64,000 nucleotides of DNA from Cricetomys ansorgei (GCA_026225945.1 JAMJFZ010002500.1:3068501-3132500), one strand, 5' to 3'; shown: positions 11,131 through 23,474, counted from the first letter of the stretch. The notes: generated by a model from the sequence alone, not told the origin. Made by a program: numbers and translations.

Positions 11131-12440
11131 GAAAGGTGTAGCACCGAAGGAGTCTAGTTTGGTCTGTGCTCCAAGTTTGACTAGGTTAATGTTACAAGAC
11201 CCTCCAGGTAGCCGATAGCCTGACAGTCTTCCCAGAGTGAGCATCACTGAGCTGAAGATGGCAGGCAAGGCTGCTGCTGTGGCTTTCTATCAGTTCTCCT
11301 TTCTTAACTGTTGGATCATAGGACAGTGGACTGAGGAAAAATTCAACATTTGCTAGTTGAATTTTTTTTCAAAATACTTTTAAAATATTTTCAAAGACTA
11401 CTAGGGAATATCTCTTGGTGATTTGAGTTTTTTTTCCTTTTTGCCAATAGATTCACATTTCTTATTCCCTTACTCTCATTCACATGTTCTTATTCTCAGC
11501 CAACTTCTATTAAAATATAGACTGTTATATATTAACATATTTTAAATATATATTAGCATATATACTAAATATATGACTGTTAATATCCTCATTTTGCAAA
11601 TATATTGAGGCGTTTTCCTTAGAACTCTATGTTAACATTTTTTTTTTGTATGAACCGGACATTTTCAATTCCATCAGCTGCATTTTTGGTACAAAGATTG
11701 CCATTGTATCAAATGTGATGAGATCACCTAAGACAGTCAAGGTCAATTGTATAGAAAAGTCTGGACTTCAAGTTAGTCAACCAGGCTGGAATGTTGTGGT
11801 TTTAAATGCACTCAGTACATACAGAAGGTATTTTAAAAATTTGAACAAAAAGAAATGGTGTTAAAAACCTGTAATTCTAGTTTCCTACAGGGCCAACCTT
11901 GAAGAATTTTTAAGTTTAGACAATAGTTTTGGAGTAACTGATCAGAAACAGGATGACTAGCAGAAGTACAACTTGATGGTTATGAAAAATAAGCCAGGCT
12001 CTCCAAGTCCAGAAAAATCTTCTCTTCCAGATCTTAGCACAAAGGAGAAAGGATTAAAATTATGTAATGACCCCAAAGGATAGGAGAAACCATCTCTGTC
12101 ACACCCACTGTTCCTGCTGATCACTTGAACTACAAAGCTAATCAGATCTCCAAATCCCAACATCACTGACAGTGCTCATGGCTTACCAACTTCAACACAG
12201 ATAAATGGGCCCATTAACGTCAGGGCAGTTGTGTTTGTCTGAGGAATAGACGTCTGTATTTTAAATTGCATTATCCAGCTTATCCTAGGGATAAGAGTTG
12301 TTTACTTTCACAAATTCCAGGCTTCTGAGCTGAGTTAAACAGGACAAGTTTAAAGGCAGGGGCTCAGAGAAGTACACGACATTTTGACAGCTCTGCTGTG
12401 GTCTGCAGAGGCTGAGTTAATAAAATCCAAGCTTATCTCT
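11131..12440. other. Single-copy stretch, AT-rich in part
   Basis: T-rich patches occur at 11360-11460 and AT-rich sequence at 11505-11580. No gene or transposon is recognised. Confidence 0.5.
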
Positions 12441-12448
12441 GAGCTCCT

Positions 12449-12475
12449 GGCCTGAGAGCTGGGGGCTCTCAGGCC
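12449..12475. repeat. GC-rich perfect inverted repeat (11-bp arms)
   Basis: The arms 'ggcctgagagc' (12449-12459) and 'gctctcaggcc' (12465-12475) are exact reverse complements around the 5-base spacer 'tgggg'. Two more pairs (cc/gg) can form outside a small bulge. It would fold to a stable short hairpin in DNA or RNA. No surrounding transcript is evident. Confidence 0.85.
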
Positions 12476-12901
12476 TTGGTGCTACCTGTGTCCCCCCCTG
12501 GAGCTGCTGTAAGGTTGAGACAGTTAGAGGGAGTGGAAATACTCTGCCAAGAATTTGGCATTGGATTAGTGTTTGAGGATATATGTCCAAGGATTACTCA
12601 ATAGCCCCAGAAGGCTAAGAAGAGAGGAAGACAGCAGGGCAGGACTGTTCAGGACTGTTCAGCTTCAGGTAGGGTGCAGCCTTCAGCAACAAGCCTGCAC
12701 TCTTATCTAGCCTCTTATTGCTGGGTTTATGCATTACTTAGAGATGAAATGCTTCTCCCTCTCTAGAAGGAAGAAAAGCAGAGGCAGAAAAAGAGACAGA
12801 GAACACAAAAATCTGACAAATCAACTCTCCTTTCATTCTTCTTCCCACCAAGCTTACCCTGGCTTGGGAATGATGAGCCTGGAGCATGCAACAGCTGCTT
12901 G

Positions 12902-12915
12902 CTGCCATCTGCTGT
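12902..12915 (-). promoter_or_regulatory. CTCF-core-like motif
   Basis: The minus strand reads 'acagcagatggcag', which fits 13 of 14 positions of the CTCF core pattern CCASYAGRKGGCRS. A short motif match in 64 kb is weak evidence of binding. Confidence 0.3.
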
Positions 12916-13451
12916 ATTCTTTGTTGCTAGCAAGCAGGGTACCCTGGCTCCCCATAGGGAAGATGGAGAGGAAGATGAAGGTGTAAGAGATCCACAGCTT
13001 TCTGCCACCTACAAAGTCTCCCAACATTGCAGTTGTAGATTTCCATCAGCCAGCCATCCTTGTGAATGGACCAAGGTCAAGTTTTTGGGACTTAAGTGTG
13101 TTTTCCTTTACACCATGGTTATGTCTTCCATTTTATTACTCTGGACAGAGGAGGGAAAAAAACTACTAGGAAAACTGGATTTCACCAGAATTTAAGCTGT
13201 CTGAACACTTGAATGCTGTATCACAAATGCTGGTACACAAATGCTGTATCAAAATAGATTAAGCGATAACTGAGAGTTGAGATTCTAGAAGGACAGACAG
13301 CTGGAAGATATACACTTAAAGATGACGAAGGCATCTGAAGACACCATCCCAGGATTCTCCCTCTCTTCCAATGGCCCAATTCCTTCATTTTCACGCATTC
13401 AGATTTTAGTGTTTCCATTAGATGAATTCACGCTCAGAAGCCCATTTTAAC

Positions 13452-13465
13452 GTGACATCTAGTGG
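13452..13465 (-). promoter_or_regulatory. CTCF-core-like motif
   Basis: The minus strand reads 'ccactagatgtcac', 13 of 14 positions of CCASYAGRKGGCRS. The mismatch is at a G that is normally strongly conserved. Confidence 0.2.
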
Positions 13466-15411
13466 CAACCCACGGACAAAACCGCTGGCGTTCACCTGGG
13501 TCCAGTTAGCTCTCAGTTTAGAAGTTGTCTTCTGTGGCTTCTCTGAAATCTGGACTTGAAAACAGCCTGCTTCTGGCCTTTGAAAATGTAGATGTGTCCT
13601 GGCTTCCCTTTACATCCTATTGCTTCTTTCTTTTCCTGCTTACTGAGTTTCGAAGTTTGATTTTAAAAAACTTGATTTTACTTCCTCCAGTTTGGGCCAC
13701 AGAAATGGATCAAACAGGAGCATGGCTTCATCTCACTGGCAACTCAGCTCACATTTCCTTTTTCATTCACTTGCCATTCTGATGGCGACGGCTCTGCTAG
13801 TGGCTTACATAGTAAGTCTTAAACTTTGCCCTCCTATCTGCTAGGCTTCTCATTTCCCAGCCCTGTGCTGTGAGATAAAGAGGATTTATCTTGTTAATAT
13901 ACGAGACTGCAAAATAGCTTGAAGGGCATAATCATGTACAGTAATATTTGAAATAGAAATTTATAGGACTTTCGCTGTTGGGCTCTCATCTTCTGGCCAC
14001 GTCTCCAGGATCTAGTAATATATTAATTAAAGGCATATTGCCTTCAGATGTTTCTCTACAGTGAGGATGTTACTCTGGTCCTCAGTCTGCATTGACCAAC
14101 ATGACATAGTCTTCATTTCATATTGCTAACACAAATCTATATTTAAAAGTTCATTTAGTATCTTGCCAAGAAAATGAAGGACAAAATACCAATAACTTTG
14201 TGGAAATTGATAACTTTATGAGTTCTAATCATGCCAAGAAGTGAATGAGAATACTGTGCCATGACCTATAACTCCTGTAGTGTGCACATCTACTAATAAG
14301 GAAGTGTATACCGTGGGCACTGATCTGATGTCTGAATGTACTCAATCATGTACTTTAAAACACTCTTTCAAAGGTACATATTGGGTCTCTGCTTATTCTG
14401 AAAATGCTAACAAGTGCAAGGCAGAATGGTGGGAATAGGATGCTAAAGGAAACTCATCAATATTGACTTAATTTGTGAGGGTTGTGCTCAGCACTGCCTC
14501 TTGCTGTGTAAAGAGGTTCTCACTCTTAAGTGTTCTCATTATGTTCTACATAGATTTGTACTGTGGATCCAGAGTTATTAAATATCTTGTTTATAGATCT
14601 CTTTCACATTTAGCCTGTGTGTGTGAGAGGGGGGAGAGATAGGGGGAGGGAGAGACATTTCATTGTTATAAAGCTCCAGATCCTTTTGCCTTATACACAG
14701 CAAATGCCAACAAGTGTTCAGTGAATAAATCAATTAACAGGCTTCTGATCTCAAACAAGATGGACCCGAAAGACTTGAACATGTTCACAGGGAGAGAGGA
14801 TAGACAAGGGTTCTAACAAGATCCAGGCACTGGGAGGGAATTACGTGTGCACTGTCAACAGTAGAACTCAGGATGATGAGACCTGCTCCTTTACTACTCT
14901 TACTGGAAGCCCATTCATCTTCCTTGATGTTCTCTTCTGTTTCACCAGTGGTAGTCACTAAACCCAGCAGGAAATGCCATGAGTCCATGAGACTTTCCCA
15001 TTGCTCATTATCTGTCATTCAGACTTGTAATCATTAGTGAGGAACTCTAAAAAGAAGTGGGAGATTTGTAGATTGGGGGGTTTTTATTTTTATATTTTTT
15101 ATTTTTTTAGCTAATTACGAATTCATCAATTGAGAGTCAATTTCATTCAGTTTTATTTCCACTGACTAGAAAGCTAATTTTCTTTAGATCTTACCATCCA
15201 TAATTTTTGGCTAAGCAATTGATTACATGGCATCGAAGCTAAGGATTAAATCACCATGGAGCTGAACATAGCTCCACAAGTAGTGGCATGTTGACTAGCT
15301 TGACTAGAACTTGATTTTTCAGGACCAGTATGATCATCAAAATCTTTAGATGTTTAAGCCCCATATATAAAATAATATAGTGTTTGCAATTACTTTACAC
15401 ATGTCATTTGT

Positions 15412-15500
15412 CATAGTTAGGTTTCTATTTCTGTGATAAAAACGCCATGACCAAAAGCAACTTGGGGAGGAGAAAGGTTGACTTATCAGAAACTACACTC
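15412..15500 (-). mobile_element. ERVL LTR (MT2B-like) fragment
   Basis: The plus strand shows 'catagttaggtttctatttc' and 'atgaccaaaagcaacttggg', the reversed 3' end of the LTR found entire at 1203-1606 and 19433-19790. Only about 90 bp remain. Confidence 0.65.
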
Positions 15501-15535
15501 TGAGAAAACTGTCCCTTTCTCAGTAGTTATTAGTT

Positions 15536-15775
15536 GTTAATGGCTCCTTGGCTAGGATGGGGGTTCATGTCTGACTCACTTCTCCATTCTGGGATTTGGT
15601 CCGACTTGGGCTTGCACGGGTCTTATGCATTCAGTCCCAGCCACTGTGAGTTCTTATGTCTGGTTTCCAGAAGACTTGGTTTCCTTGTAGCCATCCATCA
15701 CTTCCTGCTCTTACACTTTTTCAGACCCCCCTTCCACAGTGATCTTTGGGCCTTGGCAGAAAGGGGTGTGGCACA
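15536..15775 (-). mobile_element. L1 (Lx-like) 3' region fragment
   Basis: Landmarks are 'agtcccagccactgtgag', 'tttccttgtagccatcc' and 'tctttgggccttggcag', which belong to the same reversed L1 3' region as the 21.5-kb copy. It runs into a short CA/TA tract at 15772-15792. Confidence 0.55.
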
Positions 15776-15792
15776 CACACATATATATATAA

Positions 15793-18545
15793 TGTCTGAT
15801 TTCCAACTAAAAATAGTTTTTCAAAATTAAAATGATGTAAAAAATAAAACAAACATTTATACAACAGAGACTCATGCTCCCTATTTTCTTCGGTGAATAT
15901 TTTAATATATTTTCTTTACTTCATTTTTGCTCATTCATCTGTCTATCTACTTGCTAGAACTTTATTGCCAAATAAAACACAATTCTTTCTATTGAAGTCT
16001 TAATAACAAAACTGATAAGAATTAGAATTAGAATTATGCTTCTATCTAGAAGCAGACCAAAGAATGAATGATAACTTTTTACCTGGCTGCTACAACTTTA
16101 TAGAAACAATTTTTATAGATTCTATAAAAATCATTAATAATGAAGACTAGTTGCAATTGCAGAAGTTAATTATGTTATAAAACTAGAATTTGGCAGATAA
16201 AGCACAATGCACACATGTGTCTTAGTTTTCTAATTTTAAAATAAAGCTAATTAATGACATATTCTATATTCTATAAATATTATCTCTAAAAAAGTAATTT
16301 TTGCGTGAGCTGGAAATACCATCTTCCAAATGACATATTTTGACACTTACATAATTCAAATATTGAGTGAAAATATCTGTGGGGGAAAGTCTTTCCCTGC
16401 CAAGTTCCAAGTCCCAAGGATCTCTCTGTTCAGTGACTCACAACTGGTTGAAATGAACACTGTTAATGAAAATACAGGGACCATTGTGTTAAGGTGTGAA
16501 TGACCATGACACTCCTCAGAGTTTTCAATTCTTACATCAATCTTAGCATCCAAACACTACCTATGGAGTCAAGCGCCCTAACGCCTGTTTCGTCATAGTT
16601 AAAACACTCCGTGCACACCTTGTATCTGCACTGTGTTTCTGTGCAAGCTCTGCTTATTAGTTGAATGTTTGCAGGCCCCACCCTCCCTCCCCAGCTGGCC
16701 CTTGTGCTCATGGAATCCATTCTTTCTCATTACAGTACCACTAGGACCAACCCTTGCTTGTTGGTCTTGCTCCTGCAAAGGCCCCTGTCACAGCAAAGTG
16801 CAATCCCTGTTCCTCCAGAAATGTCAACACAGCTCCCCACCTCCGCCGCTTAAGATCACCTTCAGAGGGACTTACTCAGTTGTAGTAGAAACAGCACAGA
16901 GTATAGAGTCATTTACGCAAAGATGCTCATGGTGTCTTTGTAGTGATAGATACTGTTTTTCAAAGAGTGGTAGTACAGCAGAGCGAGTTGCATCTATTCG
17001 CTGTTGGTCCTTTCTTCCAAGTGGAAGGTTTGTAATAAGAGTGTCAACACTGGTTAATCCAACTTCTGGTACTGAAGAATACAATGAAGAGGACGTGGCA
17101 ATGTGACAGAGGGAACACTGGGACATAAGAAGCTCCCTCTGTGAGGTAGGTGCACTTTTGGTGGAATGATGACAACAATGCAGTTTGGGGAACTCCTATG
17201 AAATGCAAGCAGTTTTTTGTTTTGTTGTCTCATTTGTTTTGTTGAAAAGATGGCTGTTGATATATGGGTCTTAGAGAGTCAATGGAGTACCAGGTCACAG
17301 AATAGAGAGGAGGCCATAGATAGGGGCATGGCTCCTATTCCACTGCGAGAAGTGGAAAGAAGGATATGGGCATTCACTCCAGTGGTTAAAGGAATTGTGT
17401 AATGGTGACAGGTAAGTTATGCTAGGCAAAGCATACACTTTGGTCAACATCTGTCAGTAACAAGAGTCCAGTTACCGGGTATCAGAGAACAGGGGGAAAG
17501 CAAAGAGAGGTGGCCATCATGGTGGAACTAAATGACTTTTCAAAGCCAGTTTCTTAATCATAGCTTTGAGATGTACGCATTCATTGTGGCTTCACAGCTC
17601 TTCAGAGACTGTTGTAAGATACTCAGCTGAAGATATGGAGTAACTAAATGTTTGGGGAGTATAGAAAAATGTTAACTGTGGGAAAGAGGACTAACCGGAG
17701 TAAAAGGTATTTGTGAAGAAGTGGCTGTTGAGCCGGGTCACAGGAGCTAAGCGGGATGAGGAAGGACGGCTGTGTTCAGGCGGTAAATGGTATAAATGCC
17801 ACACCCTAACTGATTATGCCGCTGCAGCATGGGCGTGGCAAGTTGTAAAACATGGTGGACAAATGGCCAGAGAGCTTGATAGGGTTGGAGAAAGGAAAGC
17901 CTGTTCAGGGGCCTGATATAGGTGCAGAAGTGGCACCATGGTCGGCTTTCTGTTGAAAAGGCTGCAGAGGAAATGAAGTGAAGGGCAGTAAGACACAGTG
18001 AAGGAAATAAAATCATGTCCAGAGAAGAGTCTGAGAATGTTAGGATTTTCACAGGGCACCAACAAAAGACTAGGAAAGGTGACTGAGGGATCAGATTGTG
18101 GGAAATCAGGTATGTGTGGACCAACTAAGGAGTGAGTGCGTGTGGTTATGTGCTGAACCATGGACAAGAACTGGGCTTCCAACAAAGTACAAGAGACTGG
18201 GAAATGCTGGGTGTGGGGTAAATACTTGAACGGAGGCAAGGGGCCAGGTCTTCCTCCTGGGTTATATTCTGAAAATGAGTCTAGATTCCACCCTTGACCA
18301 CATGGTTGACTTTGTGTGAAGCATTGGAGTTGTTTTCCAGTTTCTAATCTTTCTAACAGCACTTGAGTTTCACAAGTGTAACTGGGACAGCAGCTATTAC
18401 CATGTTGCTGAAGGGCCGCATGGGTCAGTGACTCTAACGAAACCAGCTGCAGTTAAAATGGTGAGGATATGACGACTTGGGGCATAAAAGCCTCAAAACG
18501 CTTCATGTTTTGCTTTGTTTTGTTTTTCATTCTTTTCTGCCTTTT
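15793..18545. other. Single-copy stretch
   Basis: The part before 16550 is AT-rich and contains a 10-bp perfect inverted repeat at 16109-16131 (arms 'atttttatag' and 'ctataaaaat'). From 16550 to 18500 the GC content is higher. A plus-strand frame at 16633-17106 (157 codons) overlaps a minus-strand frame at 16872-17126. Neither matches a family I know, and there is no splice or promoter context, so no gene is called. Confidence 0.45.
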
Positions 18546-18551
18546 TTCCAG

Positions 18552-18641
18552 TTGTGTCTACATTTTCCCGAGTTAGGAACTGGGATGCGGCAGCTCTAGA
18601 AAACATTTTAGGAAAAATGGTACACTTGGATTTAGCAGTAG
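18552..18641 (+). other. Exon-like segment, weak candidate
   Basis: A long T/C-rich tract ending 'ccttttttccag' makes a strong 3' splice site at 18551. Ninety bases later the sequence 'cagtag|gtaaac' resembles a donor. One frame is open across the whole 90 nt and reads VSTFSRVRNWDAAALENILG at its start. I do not recognise this peptide. A 30-codon open frame has a substantial chance of arising at random, and that frame meets a stop soon after the donor. This is inference from signals only, with no flanking exon identified. Confidence 0.2.
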
Positions 18642-18659
18642 GTAAACAGGTATTGTCGA

Positions 18660-19430
18660 TTTAAATTAGTTGAGAAATGGTATGGCCATGGTGAGAGAAA
18701 AGAAGTCAAGCAGGGCTAGGAAAGCAGAATCAGAATGAAGAATGTTAAAAAGGTAGAAGGCTTTAATGCATCAAAATACGGCATCTGGATATGTTCCTGA
18801 AATCCTCAACATATAGATATGCAGAAGGAGCAATCAAAGCATGGGCAGTATGCGCCAGAAGGTTGAGTTCCACCATGATGCTCTCCCTTCTCCATGTTCC
18901 TCTGTGAGTAGCACAGAAGACATGGACATAGCTTGGGTTGTGACCTTCAGCTCCCTGTACCCGTGCCCTCTCTGAAACACAAATGTTTCATGTTCATACC
19001 AACTGGTTGGAACTCTTTCCTCAGGTCATGACAGGATACTATCTTGTCCTGGTCATCATGGAAACTGAAAATCAATACAGGTCTACAGGAACAGCAATGG
19101 AATTTGCCTTTCCCTAGGAGACGCTCATCTGGGATTCCAGCTATTGTTCTTCTGTCCTCTTCCCCAGATGCAAAGGATCTTGGGAGATGCTGGAGTATAA
19201 GGGAAGTAGAAGGTTAATTGAAAGTGTAACGCAAGGTGCAGCTTCCATGAGGTCACTATCCATGATGGGGTAAGAATTAGATGTAGCTCTATAGAGGTCA
19301 TTTACCCTATGTAAGTAACCCTTCATCTGAGTTCTGTACGAAAGGTCAATAGACTCCCTGGTCTCAACCAAACCGCACTCTGAGTAGATCCTACTTTGGT
19401 TGTCACTGCTGCCCATCTTCGGTAGCTAGA
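18660..19430. other. Single-copy stretch
   Basis: I see no gene or recognised repeat. A minus-strand open frame at 19141-19416 has no coding signature. Confidence 0.45.
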
Positions 19431-19432
19431 TG

Positions 19433-19790
19433 TTTGGTTGTGTTTCCCTGGGAAAAGCAACTTGGGGAGGAAAGGGTTTATTTCAGCTTATACTTTACAG
19501 CCCTCATAAAGAACCTAGAGACGGGAACTGAAGCTAAAGCCATAGAGGAGGGTGCTTACTGACTTGTTTCCCTCTGGGTTGCTCAGTTTTCTTTCTTATA
19601 CAACCCAGGACCTCCTACTCAGAGGTATCACCATCCACAAGGGGCTGGACCCTGACACATCAATCATTAATCAAGGAAATGCCCACACAGACTTGCCAAT
19701 AGGCCAATCTTATGGAAGCATTTTTTTCAATTAAGATTCCCTCTCCACAGATATGTCTTGGTTTGTGCCATTAAAACACGCAGCAGAGTA
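19433..19790 (-). mobile_element. Solo ERVL LTR, MT2B-like, near complete
   Basis: The plus strand shows 'aaaagcaacttggggaggaa', 'gggtttatttcagc', 'ctttcttatacaacccagg' and 'catcaatcattaatcaagg'. It ends with a decayed form of the 'gtgtcaagttgaca...actagccagca' LTR 5' end. It is the reverse orientation of the family at 1203. There is no internal region. Confidence 0.65.
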
Positions 19791-19822
19791 TCATCTCTAG
19801 TTACCTATAGCATCTAATTCAG

Positions 19823-20145
19823 TGTGGTGGTCTGAATATAAAATATCATCTATAGACTCACATATTTGAACACTTAGTCTCCAGTTGGTGGTGCTGTTTG
19901 GGGAGGCTGTAGAACCTTTAAGAGGTGAAGCCAGCAGGGAGAAAGTATGTCACTGGGGGTGGGCATTGAGAGGTTTTAACCTCACCCCACTTTCTTGCTT
20001 TGCACTCTTCTTCCTGTGTGCAACTGAAATGTGATCAGTTTCCTGCTGTCATGCCTTTCCAGCCACGATGGATTCTCTGCTCCTCTGAAAGCATATGCCA
20101 AATAAACTCTTGTATAAGTTGCTTTGGATTATAGTAATTAATACA
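19823..20145 (+). mobile_element. MaLR/ERVL-type solo LTR
   Basis: The start 'tgtggtggtctgaatataaa' is followed by 'ggtggtgctgtttggggagg', 'ctgtagaacctttaagagg' and a terminal region with AATAAA near 20100 and 'ataagttgctttgg', ending 'ttaataca'. The length of about 320 bp, TG/CA ends and a poly(A) signal near the 3' end fit a rodent MaLR LTR. The copy at 53.2 kb is the same family. Confidence 0.55.
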
Positions 20146-20219
20146 CATATGCTGTACACACTTCCTCCTGTATATTTGAAATTATCTCAACATCACACAT
20201 AATTTCTAAAAGTTGAGGT

Positions 20220-20515
20220 ACTTATATATATAATTTATGTATGTATACAATACATATATGTTCACATAGACATGAATATTTACATATGCATATACCTATA
20301 CATAGCTATATGCACACATGCGTATCTATGTCTCTATATATCTATATGTTCCTATACAAATCTGTGTGTGTGTATATATATATATACATAGCTGTATGTT
20401 CATATACATATCTATATGTGTATGTACAAAGATATCTATATGTGTATATACATATATCTATGTCTGCATATACACATAGATATGAATATGTACATACATG
20501 TAGATACACATATAG
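20220..20515. repeat. Degenerate TATA/CATA/TATG low-complexity array
   Basis: Nearly 300 bp are imperfect ATAC/TATG-type units, with recurring 'catatacatat', 'tctatatg' and 'acatagatatg' blocks and one pure TG/TA patch near 20363-20386. It abuts an L1 3' end on the right. The 104-codon open frame across it (Tyr/Ile/His rich) is an artefact. Confidence 0.85.
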
Positions 20516-20925
20516 CAGGATAGAAAAGGGAAAAATAAATGTACTGAGAAAGTAGAAAATAAAATAAGATTAATATGAAAAAAACTTGGAAAAGGAATCA
20601 ACTAACCCATAAAGAGGATGAAATGGAGAAAAGTCATAATCCTGGAAAAATTGGTGGAAAAAACAGAACAGTCACAGCAGCAGAAAGGAAGGAAGAAAAA
20701 TGCACAAGGCAGTCTAGAAGTTAGAGAAGAAGTGTGTCTAAGAGAGACAGACAAATGGAGGAGGATTGATTAAAACCACTGGAACAAATAGAAATCTTGA
20801 TAGAAAGAGAGGTGCATTGGGAGGGAGTTGTATATGAGGGGCACAGGAGACTCGGATGGATAAAATTAAGATGCATTGTAAACATATATGAAATTTTTGA
20901 AGGATAAAATAAAAAAATAACAATT
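20516..20925 (+). mobile_element. Probable L1 3' end
   Basis: The purine-rich body ends with 'catatatgaaatttttgaag' and 'gataaaataaaaaaataac', which resembles the common rodent L1 terminus (a 'gtatgaaattctcaaagaataaa'-type end). No ORF remains. The left boundary is uncertain because the body is low complexity. Confidence 0.4.
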
Positions 20926-20929
20926 TAAA

Positions 20930-21498
20930 GAAGAATTAAAAATCTAACAACTCAGACACCGGTTGGAAGTCAAAGATGATTTACGTATTCTATTTCTAGC
21001 GTAACAAGACGCCTTAACAATATAAATCAGAAGACTTACTCAAAAAGGAAATCATATGATTGTGTCATTGCTGTTTACTTAATAATAACTTAAAGAGCTG
21101 TTGAGGAACGTGTGGATAGACAGTTGGGAGGAGTGCTGGCCTCACGATCCTCTGTGGTCACAAGTCCACCAGCTTTTAGCTGCTGGTTTGATAATCTGAG
21201 AGTTATTAGAGTGTGGTGACTTGGTACAGATGAAGTTTACATACCCTGATTTAGCCATGATGCCAAAGTCCTTGACTCACCACTTGGAGATGCCAGTACA
21301 CCTTCTTTGGCTTAGCGGATCCTGAGTTTATACTCTTCATAGACATAAATCTGGAAGGAATCCCAGCGGGTCAGGCATCTGCTTCCCTTAGATCCCTTCA
21401 TGCAGTATTTATTCATGGATTCAAACCACTAAGTGAAGTTACTCTTGCCACTGCAGAGGCGAATGGTTGCTAAGGAGGGCAGCATCTTGATACTGTAT
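20930..21498. other. Single-copy stretch
   Basis: I see no gene or recognised repeat in this interval between two L1 fragments. Confidence 0.45.
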
Positions 21499-21499
21499 G

Positions 21500-22730
21500 A
21501 TTTTTAAAAATGTATGCTTTCACAATTTCATACATACACATCTATATAATATATTTTGATTATATTCTACCCTGTTATCTCCTCTTACTTCTTTCCTGCT
21601 TCCACTGGACACTTCCTTCTTCCCAACAATTCTCCCTCCTAACTTTGCGTATTTTTTGTATGTGTGCCCTACTCCATTTAATCAGGATTACCTGTGTGAA
21701 TACAGGTTGAGGGCTATACTTTGAGAAAGAACAACTTACTGGTGACAAAACCATAAAGGAGTATTTCTTCCCCTCTCCCAGCAACCATTAACTATCTATT
21801 GCTCCCCAGTGACTGCTCCTCAGCAGGACGGGACTTTATGAGCCTCTCCCCTAACCATGGTTGACTGTTGGCAGGCCCAGTTTCTGCAGGTCTTATGTAA
21901 GTACTCACTGATGATGTAATTTCATGGGTGCAAGCAGTCACATCATATTAAGAAGATACCATTTCATAGTACTCCTTCCATCCTCCAGCTCTTATGTTCT
22001 CCCCTCTCCCTCTTCTGCACTGTTCTTTGAGCGTCGGAAGGGGTGGTGAAGATGTCCTATTTAGGATGGAGTACTCAACAGGCACTTATTCTCGAGACTC
22101 TGACCAGCTATGAGTCTCTGTGTTAACTGTAACCCACCACAAGTTTCTCTGATGAAGGTGGAGAGCAGAACCAATCTATGGGTATAAACACAAATATTTA
22201 GAAGGCATTTTGACACATTGTTCACTAAGGTTCTCTTTAAGGCCTATGACCTTCTCAGCCTTGAGATTTTCATCAGATTTATAGCACCAAGCATAAATTC
22301 CTCCTGTGGTACAGGCCTACGAATCCAATCAGAAAGTGGTTGGATATTCCCTTGACAGTTATACCACTATTTCACCATTGGGAACATCTTGTCTGGCAGG
22401 TTGGCATTGGAGCTCACAAGGTTCAAAACTTGGTAAGATGCTTTGTGACTTTTCTACCCTGGCAACATGATGGTACCTCCTGGCCCTATGAAAGAAAGAA
22501 GCCAGCTAGGAGGAAGCTTCCATCTCAGCTACAACTTGATCTTTCAATATCCTGACATCAGATATATGGTGTCTTCATCAAGAAGGTACTGTCATCTAGT
22601 TCTGATGGATAACAAAGATCGATGGGCCACCTTGACTCATATGGAGGTGTCCCATACCTGGCACTGGCATTTTCATTTAATAACCTGTGGCTTCTGGGAG
22701 GGTCACTAACCACCCATACTGGGTATTTCA
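21500..22730 (-). mobile_element. L1 (Lx-like) 3' end, about 1.2 kb
   Basis: The plus strand starts with the reversed L1 terminus ('cacaatttcatacataca', 'atattttgattatattctac'). It continues through 'tctcccagcaaccattaac', 'catggttgactgttggcagg', 'aatctatgggtataaac', 'gaatccaatcagaaagtgg' and 'ccctatgaaagaaagaagcc'. This is the most complete of the four minus-strand L1 3' regions in the window. The open frames inside (for example 22340-22555) are short and are not L1 proteins. Confidence 0.65.
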
Positions 22731-22740
22731 ATTTAAACTC

Positions 22741-23145
22741 TCTTTAAAACAAAAACAAACAAAAAAAAAAACTGTCTCTCATACAGATCATAGCTTTGAA
22801 ATTTTATATCTATATGTTTAACTTGGAGTATCTGTTGGGAATTAGAGGAGGGGAGATGATTTCCGGGAGGGGTAGGTAGAAGTGGGGTGTACCTGGGAGG
22901 GAAGGTGAAGCAGAGAAGGGGTGGAGAGGTGAGGAGGTTAACCAAATACACAGGAAAGTCACATGGAAACCTCTTCTACTTTGTAAAACAGTAAGACTAT
23001 ATTTAAAAGGTATGTGGAAAACTACTTTTTTGGAAAACGAATTTAAAATTATAATTTAAAGGTTTGACATTGTTATTTATACTATCTCAGAAAGTCCCTT
23101 AGCTAATGGCAAATTCTTAGAAGACAATCATTCCATACTTTTAAC
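22741..23145. other. A-rich patch then purine-rich and AT-rich sequence
   Basis: An A/C-rich run at 22745-22772 is followed by G-rich purine sequence at 22840-22940 that could be another L1 3' untranslated piece on the plus strand. I cannot support that firmly. Confidence 0.35.
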
Positions 23146-23149
23146 ATTT

Positions 23150-23330
23150 ACTTATTTATCTGTCGTGTGTATGTGTTTACACACCACAATGTATGTAAGG
23201 AAGTCATAACAACTAGCAGGAGTCAGGTTTTTTCTTTCACTATGTAGGTTTCAGTGATTGTACTCAAGTAACTTGTCAGGCTTAGCTGGCAGGCAAGCGC
23301 CTTTACCTGCTGAACCATCTGGAAAGTCCT
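23150..23330 (-). mobile_element. B3 SINE
   Basis: The plus strand shows 'acttatttatctgtcgtgtg', then 'ggaagtcataacaac', 'agtaacttgtcaggc' and 'gcaagcgcctttacctgctg' with 'aaccatctgg'. This is a reversed B3 with its AT-rich tail on the left. Confidence 0.65.
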
Positions 23331-23474
23331 TATTCCAAACTCTACTTAATTCCCTCTCATTTTTCTAGTATAAGGTTAAATATTCCTTCATCCAGGAAAG
23401 CTTTTCTGAACTCTGTCAACTCGGTTAAAACTACTGTTTTATGCTTCCTGAACATGCTTTTTTCTTTTTTCCTC

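Larger units (their letters stand above)
12476..15410. other. Single-copy stretch
   Basis: No gene or transposon is recognised. Two CTCF-like motifs lie inside and are listed separately. A G/A-rich patch occurs at 14618-14656 and a T/A-rich patch at 15078-15110. Confidence 0.5.

Noticed and set aside
15499..15522. Inverted repeat with 8-bp arms (ctgagaaa / tttctcag)
   Set aside because: The arms are short and lie at an LTR/L1 fragment junction, so chance or repeat joining is enough.
20241..20555. 104-codon Tyr/Ile-rich frame
   Set aside because: It lies entirely in the degenerate TATA/CATA array.
22340..22709. Two overlapping plus-strand frames of 71-80 codons
   Set aside because: They lie in the reversed 3' untranslated region of an L1 fragment.
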